From Lysobacter_I brunescens (lineage in GTDB: Bacteria; Pseudomonadota; Gammaproteobacteria; Xanthomonadales; Xanthomonadaceae): DNA of 64,000 nucleotides. The notes beneath the pieces are model-generated. The model ran no database searches, was not told the DNA's origin, and saw only the letters and a program-made list of their open reading frames with translations. The stretch lies in assembly GCF_042677005.1 (NCBI RefSeq), contig NZ_JBHTIF010000004.1:124001-188000 (forward strand). The letters run 5' to 3'. This document shows, piece by piece, positions 8,501 through 15,985 of the stretch. Made by a program: the position numbers and the translations under genes. Numbering within the stretch: position 1 is the first letter of the stretch; every line of letters begins with the position of its first letter.

Positions 8501-11489
8501 GGATGAGGTTGTTGCCGCCGCTGTTGGCGACCAGCAGATCGCCGCCCGGCAGTTCGATCAGGTCGAACGGACGATCGAGACCGGTGGCGAAAGGCGTCAC
8601 CACGCCCTGCTCCGAAACGCGATTGATGGTGCCGTCGCCATAGTTGGCGACCGCATAGCCGCCGGTGGACAAGCGCGTGAGACCGATCGGCTGGTAGAGA
8701 CCGTTGCGCCACAGCACCTGTTCGGCCTCGCCGACCACGTAGCGCAGCAGCAGGTGGTCGAGGCCGTTCTGCGACGTGCCGGCGATCAGCACGCGACCGT
8801 TGTTGTCCGCGTCGATCGTCGCACAGGTTCCCAGCGACGCGACGGTGTAGGTCGTCACCACACCCTGCGGTGTGATCCGCGACAGCGTGCGTGCGCTGCA
8901 GGTCCAGACCGTGCCGTCGTCCTGCACGGTCAGGTCGGTGATGCCGGACACCGTGGCCAGCACCGATGCCGTGCCATCGGGCGCGATCCGGTTGATCCGG
9001 TTCGATTCGGCCATGTAGAAGTTGCCCTGCGCATCACGGTCGAGATGCGCCATGCTCCGGTTCGGGAACGTGGCGAGCGGCTCGATGGTGGTGCGCACGA
9101 CGCTGTTGCCGTTGCTGTCGGCCGCGTCGAGGGTGATCTTCAGGTCGACCTGACCGGCGACGATCGGCTGGTTGCCGAGATTGGTGAGTTCCGCGCGCAG
9201 GCTGACCGGTATCGCGCTGTCGACCTGGGCCAGCGGCGGATCGGCGATCACCGCGCCGGCGAGCATCGGCATCGAATCGATGGTGAAGCGGGTGGTGCCT
9301 TCGGCGCGGACGTTGCCCTGCACATCGCGGCCGCGCGCGATCACGGTGTACACGCCCGCCTGCTGGCGCGCGATCACCCAGTCCATCTCGACTTCGATCA
9401 GCGTGCCCGGCTCGAAGCGCAGCGGTCGGTTGGGCGGATTCTGGCCCAGCCCCATGGCGTTGGCCTTGAACACGTGGACCACGTTGCCCTGCGGATCCTG
9501 CACCTCGGCATCGATCACCAGGTCGGCGGCGACGGTGCCGCCGTTGCGGACTTCGATCTCCAGTTCGATCTCGCCGCTCGGGCGGTAGATCGGGCGATTC
9601 GTCGCGACCGATTCGAACACGATGTCGCTGTTGCCGATCGGGAGCAGCTGGATGTCGAGCGTGCTCTGCCCGATGGCCGGCAGCGACAGGTTCAGCGCGC
9701 GGCTGTTGTAGCCCTGCCCGCTGGCGATCACGGTGAACGCAGTGCCCTGCACGCCCTGCAGCAGGTAGCGGCCATCCGGACCGGAGACCGCGGTCGCGGT
9801 CTGTCCCTGCACGACCAGCACGGCGCCGGGCACCGGGGCATTGGTCTGCGCATCGGTGATCACGCCGACCAGGGTCGAAGTCTCGGGCGCACGGGTGAGC
9901 GCGATCGCGCCGACGTTGTTGATGCCCGCGACCAGGGTGACCGAGCCCTGCACGGACAGGTAATTCGTGGCCTGCACGGTCAGCGCGTAGGCGCCCGGTG
10001 CGAGACCGGTGAGCTCGAACGCGCCGCTGGCATTGGTGGTCGCATTGGTCGTGCCGACGCGCACGCTGGCGCCGGCGATGGCCTGGCCGTTGGCCTGGTT
10101 GGTCACCGTGCCGCGGATCGTCGCCGTGGTCGGCGGCGTCTGCCCGGTGCTGTAGAGCGTCGGCGAGAGCTGGTAGCGCTTGCCGGGCTCCAGCGTCACC
10201 GGCACGTCGAGCGTGCGGTAGCCGCTGAGCGCGAACGTCACCGTCGCGGCACCGGCATTGAGGCCGGTGAGGCTGTAGCGACCGCTCGCATCGGTGAAAG
10301 TCGACACCGTGCCTGAAGACACGACCACGTTGGCCAGGACCGTGCCGCCGCTGTTGCGCACGACGCCGGACACTTCGGCGGTGAGCGTGGTCTTCTGCAG
10401 CGGGATTTCGCCGGTGCTGGTGGTGTTGCCGGCCGTCACGGTCGCGGTGAACGAAGTCGACACGTAGCCGAGCGCCTGGATGTCGACGGCATGCGAGCCC
10501 GGCGGCAGGCCGAGCAGCATGAACGTGCCATCGGCAGCGCTGGACACGCGGATCTCCGGCATCGCGCGCACGGTCAGGGTGACGCCGGCGACCGGGTCGC
10601 GGCTGTCGCGGTCGACGAGCGTGCCGGCGATCACGCCGGTGGTGCTCGGCGGCAGGCCGACGGTGGAGCGATACAGGGCACGCAGCGCGACCGCGGTGAC
10701 GTAGGGATCGTTCTCCCAGCTGCCGCTCTCCTGCTGCGCGGCCTTCACCGCATCGGCCAACGGACCGAGCACGGCGTTGTCGGAGGTCTGGGTGGTGAGC
10801 GCCAGCAGCGCGTTGGCGTTGTCGATGACATTGCCGTAATCGCCGTTGGCATTGCGCTGGGACAGCAGCCAGTCGCGTGCGGCCGCGACGATGTCGCCGA
10901 CCTGGTAGCGACTGGACCACGCCTGCCCGGCGAGCAGGACTGCGGACGTGACGTGGACGCTGGGGTGATCGCCGACCGGCCAGCCGGAGGGCGACAGGCG
11001 GCTGGTGCGCAGGTAGGTCAACGCATTGGCGACGCGTGTGGCATCGGCATCCGGCGCGGCGGCCAGCGCGATCAGCGCATAGGACGTATCGAGCGCGTTG
11101 CTGCCGTATTCGCGGCGCGAACCAAATCCGCCGTCGGCGTTCTGCTGCAGGCCGAGGTCGGCGATGACCTGCTGCGCGTCGCGATTAGCCAGGCGCAGGG
11201 CCAGCGCCTTCCGGGCCTGCAGTTCGGTGTGCTTCTGCGGCTGCGAGCCGATGAGGTTCGCGAGCTCCGCCGGACGCGAGTCCAGCAGGGCCAGGGTGTG
11301 CATGGTTTCGGTACGGACCTGAACCGGCAGGGCCTGCGAGGCGGCTTCACCGGCGACGGTACCGTCGGCCTGGACCTGTGCCCGCAGCCAGGCGAAGCCC
11401 TTCTGCACCTCGGTCGTGTGCCCGGACTGTTGCGCAGCCACCACGAAAATGGCGCAAAGAAACGCCAACAGCCAGACCCATCGCCGCAT
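2568..11489 (-). CDS. Giant exported multidomain protein (toroid, carboxypeptidase-regulatory repeats, beta-propellers, CARDB-like domains)
   Basis: 2973 residues from the ATG at 11489, chosen because a signal peptide follows (MRRWVWLLAFLCAIFVVAA) and AGGGG sits 7 nt upstream; the open frame continues 214 codons further without good coding features. Order seen: residues about 30-270, alpha/alpha-toroid repeats of the prenyltransferase/squalene-cyclase type (NADGGFG, NANGDYG); about 283-620, four carboxypeptidase regulatory-like beta domains (each with a DGxF/GxY...LxGLxPG pattern); about 620-720, a CARDB-like domain; about 806-1770, a long series of NHL/Vgb-like blades (GNxYxA, DGxxxVS motifs, about 45 residues each); about 1860-2130, a second propeller; about 2230-2560, Ig/CARDB-like domains; about 2567-2763, a segment resembling a class I amidotransferase-like fold; then a helical tail. 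No sorting signal or thioester motif was seen. It likely acts outside the cytoplasm; function unknown. It heads an operon with the transglutaminase-like gene. Confidence 0.8.
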   Translation of the reverse strand: MRRWVWLLAFLCAIFVVAAQQSGHTTEVQKGFAWLRAQVQADGTVAGEAASQALPVQVRTETMHTLALLDSRPAELANLIGSQPQKHTELQARKALALRLANRDAQQVIADLGLQQNADGGFGSRREYGSNALDTSYALIALAAAPDADATRVANALTYLRTSRLSPSGWPVGDHPSVHVTSAVLLAGQAWSSRYQVGDIVAAARDWLLSQRNANGDYGNVIDNANALLALTTQTSDNAVLGPLADAVKAAQQESGSWENDPYVTAVALRALYRSTVGLPPSTTGVIAGTLVDRDSRDPVAGVTLTVRAMPEIRVSSAADGTFMLLGLPPGSHAVDIQALGYVSTSFTATVTAGNTTSTGEIPLQKTTLTAEVSGVVRNSGGTVLANVVVSSGTVSTFTDASGRYSLTGLNAGAATVTFALSGYRTLDVPVTLEPGKRYQLSPTLYSTGQTPPTTATIRGTVTNQANGQAIAGASVRVGTTNATTNASGAFELTGLAPGAYALTVQATNYLSVQGSVTLVAGINNVGAIALTRAPETSTLVGVITDAQTNAPVPGAVLVVQGQTATAVSGPDGRYLLQGVQGTAFTVIASGQGYNSRALNLSLPAIGQSTLDIQLLPIGNSDIVFESVATNRPIYRPSGEIELEIEVRNGGTVAADLVIDAEVQDPQGNVVHVFKANAMGLGQNPPNRPLRFEPGTLIEVEMDWVIARQQAGVYTVIARGRDVQGNVRAEGTTRFTIDSMPMLAGAVIADPPLAQVDSAIPVSLRAELTNLGNQPIVAGQVDLKITLDAADSNGNSVVRTTIEPLATFPNRSMAHLDRDAQGNFYMAESNRINRIAPDGTASVLATVSGITDLTVQDDGTVWTCSARTLSRITPQGVVTTYTVASLGTCATIDADNNGRVLIAGTSQNGLDHLLLRYVVGEAEQVLWRNGLYQPIGLTRLSTGGYAVANYGDGTINRVSEQGVVTPFATGLDRPFDLIELPGGDLLVANSGGNNLIRVDRDGQRSVYATGLNQPIGLLRRDDGAIFVSNQGNNTIALVGTDGQVTTYAQAFAHAPSGLARDSDGSLIAANAGDGTLKRLRAGNVSALATGLGTTSALASDSQGNQYVANSAGRIYRLSSAGVLTELANGLGAVGGLAVEDDRVLHASDVNGHRILHVDLATGNRSYTNSMFVSPGLMRIAPNGRSYTTNSGFISARNADGAISRFASVAASTIAVRPEGGLYVLRSNVEVQRYDESGALLLGRTLPSYVYNMAARSGDKVLVVRYNSRYELEELDMATGARRLVAALAGNPNFMASDGAGNVYYRISNELHRITPADVDTVITLALNGESVRQFSVTGDDLLLVQTTSNNLYEYDPATGITTRRLTQFTTGSSFVRSVDGGYQLISGNGLALLSATGTSVGYEAGFVNPRGLAWTGSALRMVDGANRLLQLSSPGAMPQRLSENFYSTALAHDTDNGSTYGVGYSRYFMEYRANGTVATNTTLLPSSSSYTAIATLGGGRLAVSDSANSAVYVLQSGAIASTYGGFVSPRGLTFDPSGNLVVASYVSNTVVRLSGSDGVGEVVHSVSTPRYVKYAADGALWISVSGGMRRVATDGSVTTASMTISSAVNANDFELSGADIVVADYNTGLVKGRIGGTATLLAGGVRSAAGVAWTPAGLPAIIDGTANAVHVLEGGSLRQLHNRVPNARHLSFESQGTPFTAGNASSLTRLLGADLQTLQVGALVNGIAFNGLHAFSDTVAYVSAYGYNPATARNESTIYRVTATRPTAPVDVGQVVFERSVPFNGLSTDVDILPIDFGTWRPPYAGDFKIEVSIVGVEGKLTNFIHVGASAVGALTVNPEELPPGDQTASMRLSLSGGDFTTLSRVELARLRKVVDISFPSGITADRSGNIYFTTATELHKVSPAGVRTTIASGLNVRFGLAVDSQERLYFLQRNAAGRYDVARADTSGQYAIFANIDAASASGVAIDSVDNVFVAAPNRLIRITPQGVISTVTNSGFPSPRGITVDGKDNIYVQNDNNLVAQVAPDGKVYQLYAGGDGVDNPSFEGDGYPNITADCSDNLYIATWQWSKIGQNGEEHTLAQIVSRTGHVGLLVDTSRTVPRLTDIDYLAFDKFGQRLMLWDHSSSAIYSIPVTCGAISVDAHLFSQPGQSLTGFTMPPSATIPHADGRTEYVWSLRDVTVQGVSIDFGAPLEDLVLGEARQTIDSGYLAFQNSFTSGEYRVPLQVPKVTVSNLVDLSVATDKPEYAASETVRITTTLRNAHNRLVDGSLVLEILDANGILVDEIHRGDVSIPANDTLTVPDTWNVGSILPAGYSVRARLLDSTLNTAEASTGFVVLPSNAQAAADARLMVDRAVYNPSDRVVITSTVVNRSANVNLSDLLLMVRVYDAADTLQYTGGHTVGMLLHGVTRTFTADQVLQNAAPGAYRVVQVLQDASGRVYDTDETSYVVASTAETGVGIAGRIAATPAEADVGTPIALDAVASNTGNADLSNGTLIVRVLDPENGLLLQGWEAPAGIAIGGEQDMDREWLSAQAPAGEYVATLSLRIGDQERLLASTTFRLKQRSVRIGLRQNLHHEGRLLVLASCIPGEAPECATRRKGEIEQLLGAIDVPHTVTTDYDTFMRLMRSGEFDAYWVSGGSLKLDQVLADEVIEATFRGDGLIVDGVHDSRNQLLHAPMGVKFQGKLPLRQVVVDVEDTAIFDPAQFDIRDKTVRFALAGASIHARFNNGDPAVLTRDFGWGRTATMSFDFVETLKTTTSPEAMRETLRDAVAYVLSGEQGRLSAGQTFGVLTTVFNQAGATPAWLRVVAAQPLSILGTYPDALVRDANSAAWRFDLDLAQERAFTTWLRAPDQDGDFAIDATAGVGTVVGENPQAQASTPVTVVSSERLVIDLIAEVEALRPTRAHEMQALRRVLEDIEMARGKVAAREYDLAIRVLLRARDSLLKVTTVDVASTRLALSNYLAFVERKSTQQ

Positions 11490-11887
11490 ATCCCTTCCCC
11501 TAGCAATGCTTGCAGACCTCGTCCACGACCGGCCCCTTGGCGTCCACATGGCGTGCATGACGCAGCGCGCCCCGGTCGAGCGCGGACCTTGCCAGCCGGT
11601 TGTGACGAGTGTCAAGGCAGAAAATATTTCTCTTTCAATAACAATGACTTGAAACTCTACCGCCCAATACGGCAAAGCACGGAAGGCTGGTCGGCGCGCA
11701 GTCGGTACGGGGCTCGGGCGGCCCGATCGAATGCGCTCCCGGGCTGTCCGGATCGCACGTCTGAACGTCCAGCCCTGCGCCAGGCGAGGATGGGAAGGAC
11801 GACACGGCGCTCGCCCGTCGCAGCTTGCCATCGCCCGGGGCCACTGCCATGCTGATCGAGTTTTTCCATCGTTTTCAGAGGCTTGGC
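11490..11887. other. Divergent intergenic region
   Basis: 398 bp between the giant gene (minus) and the multicopper oxidase (plus). It contains an AT-rich core at about 11608-11660 in an otherwise GC-rich stretch, the expected place for both promoters. A TTGACA-like hexamer on the minus strand (near 11612-11617) has no convincing -10 partner. No gene, repeat or RNA was recognised. Confidence 0.5.
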
Positions 11888-13501
11888 ATGACGCAGGCAC
11901 CTCCCGCCCCCGGCAGGCGCAAACTCTTGGTGGGCGGCCTCGCGGCGGGCGTCGCTGCGGCGGCCGGCTACTTCGGCCTGCGCCACCGACCGGGTCACGG
12001 GGATCTGGCCCGGCACGGGCACCGCTTCGTGAAACCACTGCGCATCCCGGGCAAATCCGCCCGGCTGGGCGAAGCCTCGGACGCCGCCGACGCCGGCATC
12101 GTCCTGCAGACCGGCATCCATCCGCAGCCACTGCGCGAAGGCGCGCTGTCCGATGTGTGGGCCTACGCGCAGCGCACCGTATCAGGACAGGTGCAGCTCA
12201 ACCCGACCCTGTTCGCGCGCAGCGGTGGCCGGCTCAAGGTCACCCTGGAGAATCGCCTCGGCGACGACACCACCATCCACTGGCACGGCATGACCGTCGA
12301 CGAAGCCAACGATGGCAGCGGCCTGCATCCGGTTCGCCACGGCGAGCGCCGCGTCTACGAGTTCGACATCCGCAATCGCGCCGGCCTGTACTGGTACCAC
12401 GCGCATCCGCATGGGCAGACCGGCATGCAGGTGCACAAGGGCCTGGCCGGGCTGGTGGTGGTCGAGGACGACGAGGAACTGGCGCTGCAGAAGGCACTGG
12501 GCCTCACCTGGGGCATCGACGACATCGCGCTGTCGATCGCCGACAAGCAGTTCGGCCTGCGCAACAAGATCGTGCACGAAGTCGGTGCCGACGACTGGGT
12601 CGGCGACAAGGTGCTGGTCAACTGGACGCCCGATCCGGTCTTCGAAGCGCGTCGTGGCTGGCTGCGCCTGCGCCTGGCCAACACGTCGAACGCACGCCTG
12701 TACTGCATCGGCTTCGACGACGAGCACAGGCAGCGCCTGCCCTTCCACCTGCTCGGCACCGACGGCGGACTGCTCGATCGCGCGCATCGCATGGAAAGCG
12801 TGTTCCTCGGCCCCGGCCAGCGCGTCGACGTGCTGCTGGACCTGCGCGACCGCTCGCCCGGCGACCTGCTGATGATGCGCAGCGTGGTCTACGACCCGAT
12901 GGAGAACGATGTCGGCATCGGCCCGCCGGAAGACTTCGCGATGGAGCATCCGGGCGCGATGCCGATGGGCGAGGACATGGCGCTGATGCTGATCCGCATG
13001 AGCGACAAGCCCGGTGGCGCCGCCGGTACCCTGCCCGAGCGCCTGTCGACGCATGCCGTAGGCATCCGGGAGGACGCCGCGCGCCGCCCGTTCCGCCTGT
13101 GGATCCAGGATTCCGGGCGCTGGATGATCAACCACTGGAACCATCATCTCGCGCACGGACAGGACGTGTTCGAGATCCGGCGCGGCAGCGTCGAGCGCTG
13201 GGACATCACCAACGACATGCGCAGCATGCCGCATCCGATGCACCTGCACGGCTTCCAGTTCGTCGTCACCGGACGCGCGAACAGCCCGAAGCAGGTCGCG
13301 GAGCGCGCCATCGATCCACGAGGGCGTACCCCGCACGACCTCGGCGTGCTCGACACCGTGCTGGTCTGGCCGGGCGAAACGGTGTCGATCCAGATCGACT
13401 TCTCGCAGCCTTACAGCGGTCGCCAGCGCTACATGTTCCACTGCCACAATCTCGAACACGAAGACCAGGGCATGATGATCGGCTTCGCCGTGATCGATTG
13501 A
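11888..13501 (+). CDS. Multicopper oxidase (CueO/laccase type), Tat-exported
   Basis: 537 residues from the ATG at 11888, preferred over upstream starts at 11825 (TTG) and 11849 because AGAGG lies 6 nt before it and the N-terminus becomes a compact Tat-like signal (GRRKLLVGGLAAG with a hydrophobic stretch). All four copper-binding segments are present: HWHG, HAHPHG, HPMHLHG and HCHNLEHEDQGM, the last supplying the type 1 Cys, His and axial Met. The family oxidises Cu(I) or phenolic substrates with reduction of O2 to water, in the periplasm. No methionine-rich copper-sensing insert as in E. coli CueO is obvious, so the substrate is open. No copper chaperone or efflux gene is adjacent; the downstream gene converges on it. 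Confidence 0.9.
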   Translation: MTQAPPAPGRRKLLVGGLAAGVAAAAGYFGLRHRPGHGDLARHGHRFVKPLRIPGKSARLGEASDAADAGIVLQTGIHPQPLREGALSDVWAYAQRTVSGQVQLNPTLFARSGGRLKVTLENRLGDDTTIHWHGMTVDEANDGSGLHPVRHGERRVYEFDIRNRAGLYWYHAHPHGQTGMQVHKGLAGLVVVEDDEELALQKALGLTWGIDDIALSIADKQFGLRNKIVHEVGADDWVGDKVLVNWTPDPVFEARRGWLRLRLANTSNARLYCIGFDDEHRQRLPFHLLGTDGGLLDRAHRMESVFLGPGQRVDVLLDLRDRSPGDLLMMRSVVYDPMENDVGIGPPEDFAMEHPGAMPMGEDMALMLIRMSDKPGGAAGTLPERLSTHAVGIREDAARRPFRLWIQDSGRWMINHWNHHLAHGQDVFEIRRGSVERWDITNDMRSMPHPMHLHGFQFVVTGRANSPKQVAERAIDPRGRTPHDLGVLDTVLVWPGETVSIQIDFSQPYSGRQRYMFHCHNLEHEDQGMMIGFAVID

Positions 13502-13527
13502 TCGTGATCGATTGATAGCGATCGATC
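13489..13527 (+). repeat. 14-bp tandem duplication spanning the oxidase stop codon
   Basis: The unit CGTGATCGATTGAT occurs at 13489-13502 and again at 13503-13516, followed by a degenerate third copy to about 13527. It contains the last codons and TGA stop of the multicopper oxidase gene, so a second Val-Ile-Asp-stop follows the real one, in another frame. It is seen directly and looks like a recent slippage event. Confidence 0.85.
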
Positions 13528-13548
13528 CATCGTGACACGACACCCGTT

Positions 13549-14004
13549 TCAAAAGCCCTTGCACAGCGTCCACACCTCGCGATCGATCTCTTCGAGCAGC
13601 GCGTAGCCGCGCTTCACGCCTGCGCGCTCGATCATCGCCTTGCGCCTGGCCTTGGCCGCCTTGCAGGGATCCGACGCGGCCTTCGCAGGCCTGGCGACGC
13701 GCGTCGTCGCACGGACGCCACCACCACGGTTGCGTCGGTCCATCTCCTGCTCGATGGACCGCGTTCGCGCAGCTGCGGCGGGATCGACCGGCGATGTGGA
13801 AAAGGTGCGCACCGCACGCGTGCGCTGACCGTCGGCACACGGCATGCCCTGGTAGGCGACCTGGCCTTGGGCATCGATGCAGATATGCACGGCGGCGGTC
13901 GTTCCGGCCTTCGTCTCGACGACTCGGGCCGCCGAACACGGTCCCGGCACTGACGAGAACAGCAGGACGAGGGCGATGCAAGGACTGAGGAAGTGATGCG
14001 ACAT
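13549..14004 (-). CDS. Small exported DUF4124-like protein
   Basis: 151 residues from the ATG at 14004, with GGAG about 6 nt upstream on the coding strand. Residues 1-25 form a signal peptide (MSHHFLSPCIALVLLFSS). The mature N-terminus has the pattern VHICIDAQGQVAYQGMPC, which resembles the DUF4124 domain (a C-x-D-x-x-G-x-V...PC signature) of many small periplasmic proteins in this family. The rest is basic and low-complexity, with a helical C-terminus ending in CKGF. No enzymatic motif is visible and the function is unknown. It is last in a minus-strand series after crcB, with a 140 bp gap, and converges on the oxidase gene. Confidence 0.75.
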   Translation of the reverse strand: MSHHFLSPCIALVLLFSSVPGPCSAARVVETKAGTTAAVHICIDAQGQVAYQGMPCADGQRTRAVRTFSTSPVDPAAAARTRSIEQEMDRRNRGGGVRATTRVARPAKAASDPCKAAKARRKAMIERAGVKRGYALLEEIDREVWTLCKGF

Positions 14005-14144
14005 CGGAAGCTCCGCGTGATGGACACGCACAGCTTCCGGGCAAGGCCGGTCCGGATGTATCGGGACATTCCACGATGCCTTGTCGGACTTTTCCGACAG
14101 CGTGGCCTCGCGGTCAGGACATCGGGCGATCAGGGCATTGTCGG

Positions 14145-14540
14145 TCAGGGCATGCGTAGAAGCGTCGCCGAGCGCGCGCCCAGCCAGACCAGCAGCAGGC
14201 CGCCGGCCAGGGTCAGCGCGAGATAGCCGATCATCGCGCCGCTGCGCTGCGATTTCGCGTAGAGCAGGCATTCGAGCATCAGCGCCGAATACGTGGTCAG
14301 CGCACCGAGCACGCCGACGATCAGGAACGCACGCCAGTACAGTGCCGACGGGCCGCGTCCTTCCAGCCAGATCGCGATGAAACCCGCAGCGAACGAACCG
14401 GCGAGATTGACCGCGAGCGTGCCCCACGGCAGGCCGTCGCCGAACTGGCGCAGCAACCAGCCACCCAGCCAGAAGCGCAGCATCGCGCCGAGCGCGCCAC
14501 CGCCGGCGACCAGCGCCAGTTGCTGCCACCACAGGCTCAC
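14145..14540 (-). CDS. crcB: Fluoride ion channel CrcB/Fluc
   Basis: 131 residues, the usual CrcB length, with four hydrophobic helices. Family motifs are present: GGALGAMLRFW near the N-terminus, GTLAVNLAGSF with the pore Asn in helix 2, and GALTTYSALMLE with the helix-break TTYS of helix 3. CrcB exports fluoride as a dual-topology homodimer in the inner membrane. The start is a GTG whose bases overlap the rarA stop as GTGA, a translationally coupled arrangement. A fluoride riboswitch was looked for upstream, but that sequence is rarA coding DNA and none was seen. Confidence 0.93.
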   Translation of the reverse strand: MSLWWQQLALVAGGGALGAMLRFWLGGWLLRQFGDGLPWGTLAVNLAGSFAAGFIAIWLEGRGPSALYWRAFLIVGVLGALTTYSALMLECLLYAKSQRSGAMIGYLALTLAGGLLLVWLGARSATLLRMP

Positions 14541-15892
14541 GAACGTCCCGCCTTGCGTCGTGCGTCCTCGCGCGCGGCGCGGAGGCGATCGAGCTTGTCC
14601 TTGAGCTTGATCTCCAGGCCGCGCTCGACCGGCTCGTAATACACGCGCTCGCCCATCGCATCGGGGAACCCGGTCTGTTCCAGCGCCACGCCGCCTTCGC
14701 TGTCGTGGTCGTAGCGGTAGTCCTTGCCGTAGCCGATCGACTTCATGAGCTTGGTCGGCGCATTGCGCAGGTGCAGCGGCACGTCCTGCGTGCCGTATTC
14801 GTTCACGTCGCGCTTCGCCGCCTTGTAGGCCGTGTAGGCCGCGTTCGATTTCGCGGTGCTGGCCAGGTAGATCGCGACCTGCGCCAGGGCCAGTTCGCCT
14901 TCCGGGCTGCCGAGCCGGTCGAAGGTGTCCCAGGCATCTATCGCCATCTGCAGCGCGCGCGGATCGGCGAGGCCGATGTCCTCGACCGCCATCCGCGTGA
15001 GTCGCCTCGCGAGATAGCTCGGATCGCAACCGCCGTCGAGCATGCGCGCCAGCCAGTAGACGGCGGCATCGGGATTCGAGCTGCGCACGGATTTGTGCAG
15101 CGCCGAGATCTGGTCGTAGAACTGTTCGCCGCCCTTGTCGAAACGGCGCGTGCGATCGGCGAGCACCTGTTCGAGGATGTCGTCGGTGATCGTTGCTTCG
15201 AAAGTCGTTGCCTCGGCATCGCCCTCGCCTTCCGCGAGTTCTGCGGCGATTTCCAGCAAGGTCAGGCCGCGACGCACGTCGCCATCCGCGGCAGTGGCGA
15301 TCAGGCGAAGCTGCGCGTCGCCGATGCGCAGGCCACGTCCGCCGAGACCGCGTTCGGCATCGTCGAGCGCGCGCTGCAGGGCGATGGCGATGTCCTCGAC
15401 CGACACCGCTTCCATCACGTGTACGCGGCAGCGCGACAGCAGCGCGGAGTTCAGCTCGAACGACGGGTTCTCGGTGGTCGCGCCGACGAAGACGATCGTG
15501 CCGCGTTCGATGTGCGGCAGGAACGCGTCCTGCTGGGTCTTGTTGAAACGATGCACCTCGTCGACGAACAGCACGGTGCGCCGACCCTCGGCGAAACGCT
15601 GCGCGGCCTCGGCCAGCACCTGGCGCACTTCGGGCAGGCCGCAGAGCACGGCGGAGATCGCGCGGAAATCGGCATCGGCGTACTGCGCGAGCAGCAATGA
15701 CAGCGTGGTCTTGCCGCAGCCCGGTGGCCCCCAGAGGATCATCGAATGCACGCGTCCGGATTCGATGGACTTGCGCAGCGCCGAGTTCGGCGCGAGCAGG
15801 CGGCGCTGGCCGACCATGTCGTCGAGCGTGCGAGGTCGCATGCGCTCGGCGAGCGGTCGAAGGGCGTCGGTCGGGGCGTCGAAGAGGCTCAT
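14537..15892 (-). CDS. rarA: Replication-associated recombination protein A (RarA/MgsA AAA+ ATPase)
   Basis: 451 residues from the ATG at 15892 (an upstream GTG at 15907 is possible). The N-terminus MSLFDAPTDALRPLAERMRP is typical of RarA. Walker A is GPPGCGKTTLS and Walker B VLFVDEVHRFNK, followed by sensor 1 GATTENPSF and the C-terminal tetramerisation region. The protein acts at stalled replication forks and is related to clamp-loader ATPases. It lies 93 bp downstream of an unknown exported-protein gene and overlaps crcB by 4 nt. ftsK, lolA and rarA in this order are common in Xanthomonadaceae. Confidence 0.95.
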   Translation of the reverse strand: MSLFDAPTDALRPLAERMRPRTLDDMVGQRRLLAPNSALRKSIESGRVHSMILWGPPGCGKTTLSLLLAQYADADFRAISAVLCGLPEVRQVLAEAAQRFAEGRRTVLFVDEVHRFNKTQQDAFLPHIERGTIVFVGATTENPSFELNSALLSRCRVHVMEAVSVEDIAIALQRALDDAERGLGGRGLRIGDAQLRLIATAADGDVRRGLTLLEIAAELAEGEGDAEATTFEATITDDILEQVLADRTRRFDKGGEQFYDQISALHKSVRSSNPDAAVYWLARMLDGGCDPSYLARRLTRMAVEDIGLADPRALQMAIDAWDTFDRLGSPEGELALAQVAIYLASTAKSNAAYTAYKAAKRDVNEYGTQDVPLHLRNAPTKLMKSIGYGKDYRYDHDSEGGVALEQTGFPDAMGERVYYEPVERGLEIKLKDKLDRLRAAREDARRKAGRS

Positions 15893-15985
15893 TGCAGTGG
15901 CGGGCACGGCGGCGCCATCGAAGCGCGGCGATCGGGAAACGGAAGAGGACCTACGTTAACACCTGGCGCGCTGGAGGGCGCGCGC

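Noticed and set aside
4603..8712. 1369-codon minus-strand frame within the giant gene
   Set aside because: Alternative frame of the same strand; Arg/Gln-rich, no start signal, and the real frame has clear repeated domains.
10600..11489. Bacterial complement/alpha-2-macroglobulin-like thioester domain in the giant protein's toroid
   Set aside because: The toroid repeats fit the fold, but no C-G-E-Q thioester motif is present.
14541..14700. Fluoride riboswitch ahead of crcB
   Set aside because: The sequence is conserved rarA coding DNA and crcB starts by GTGA overlap; no riboswitch core seen.
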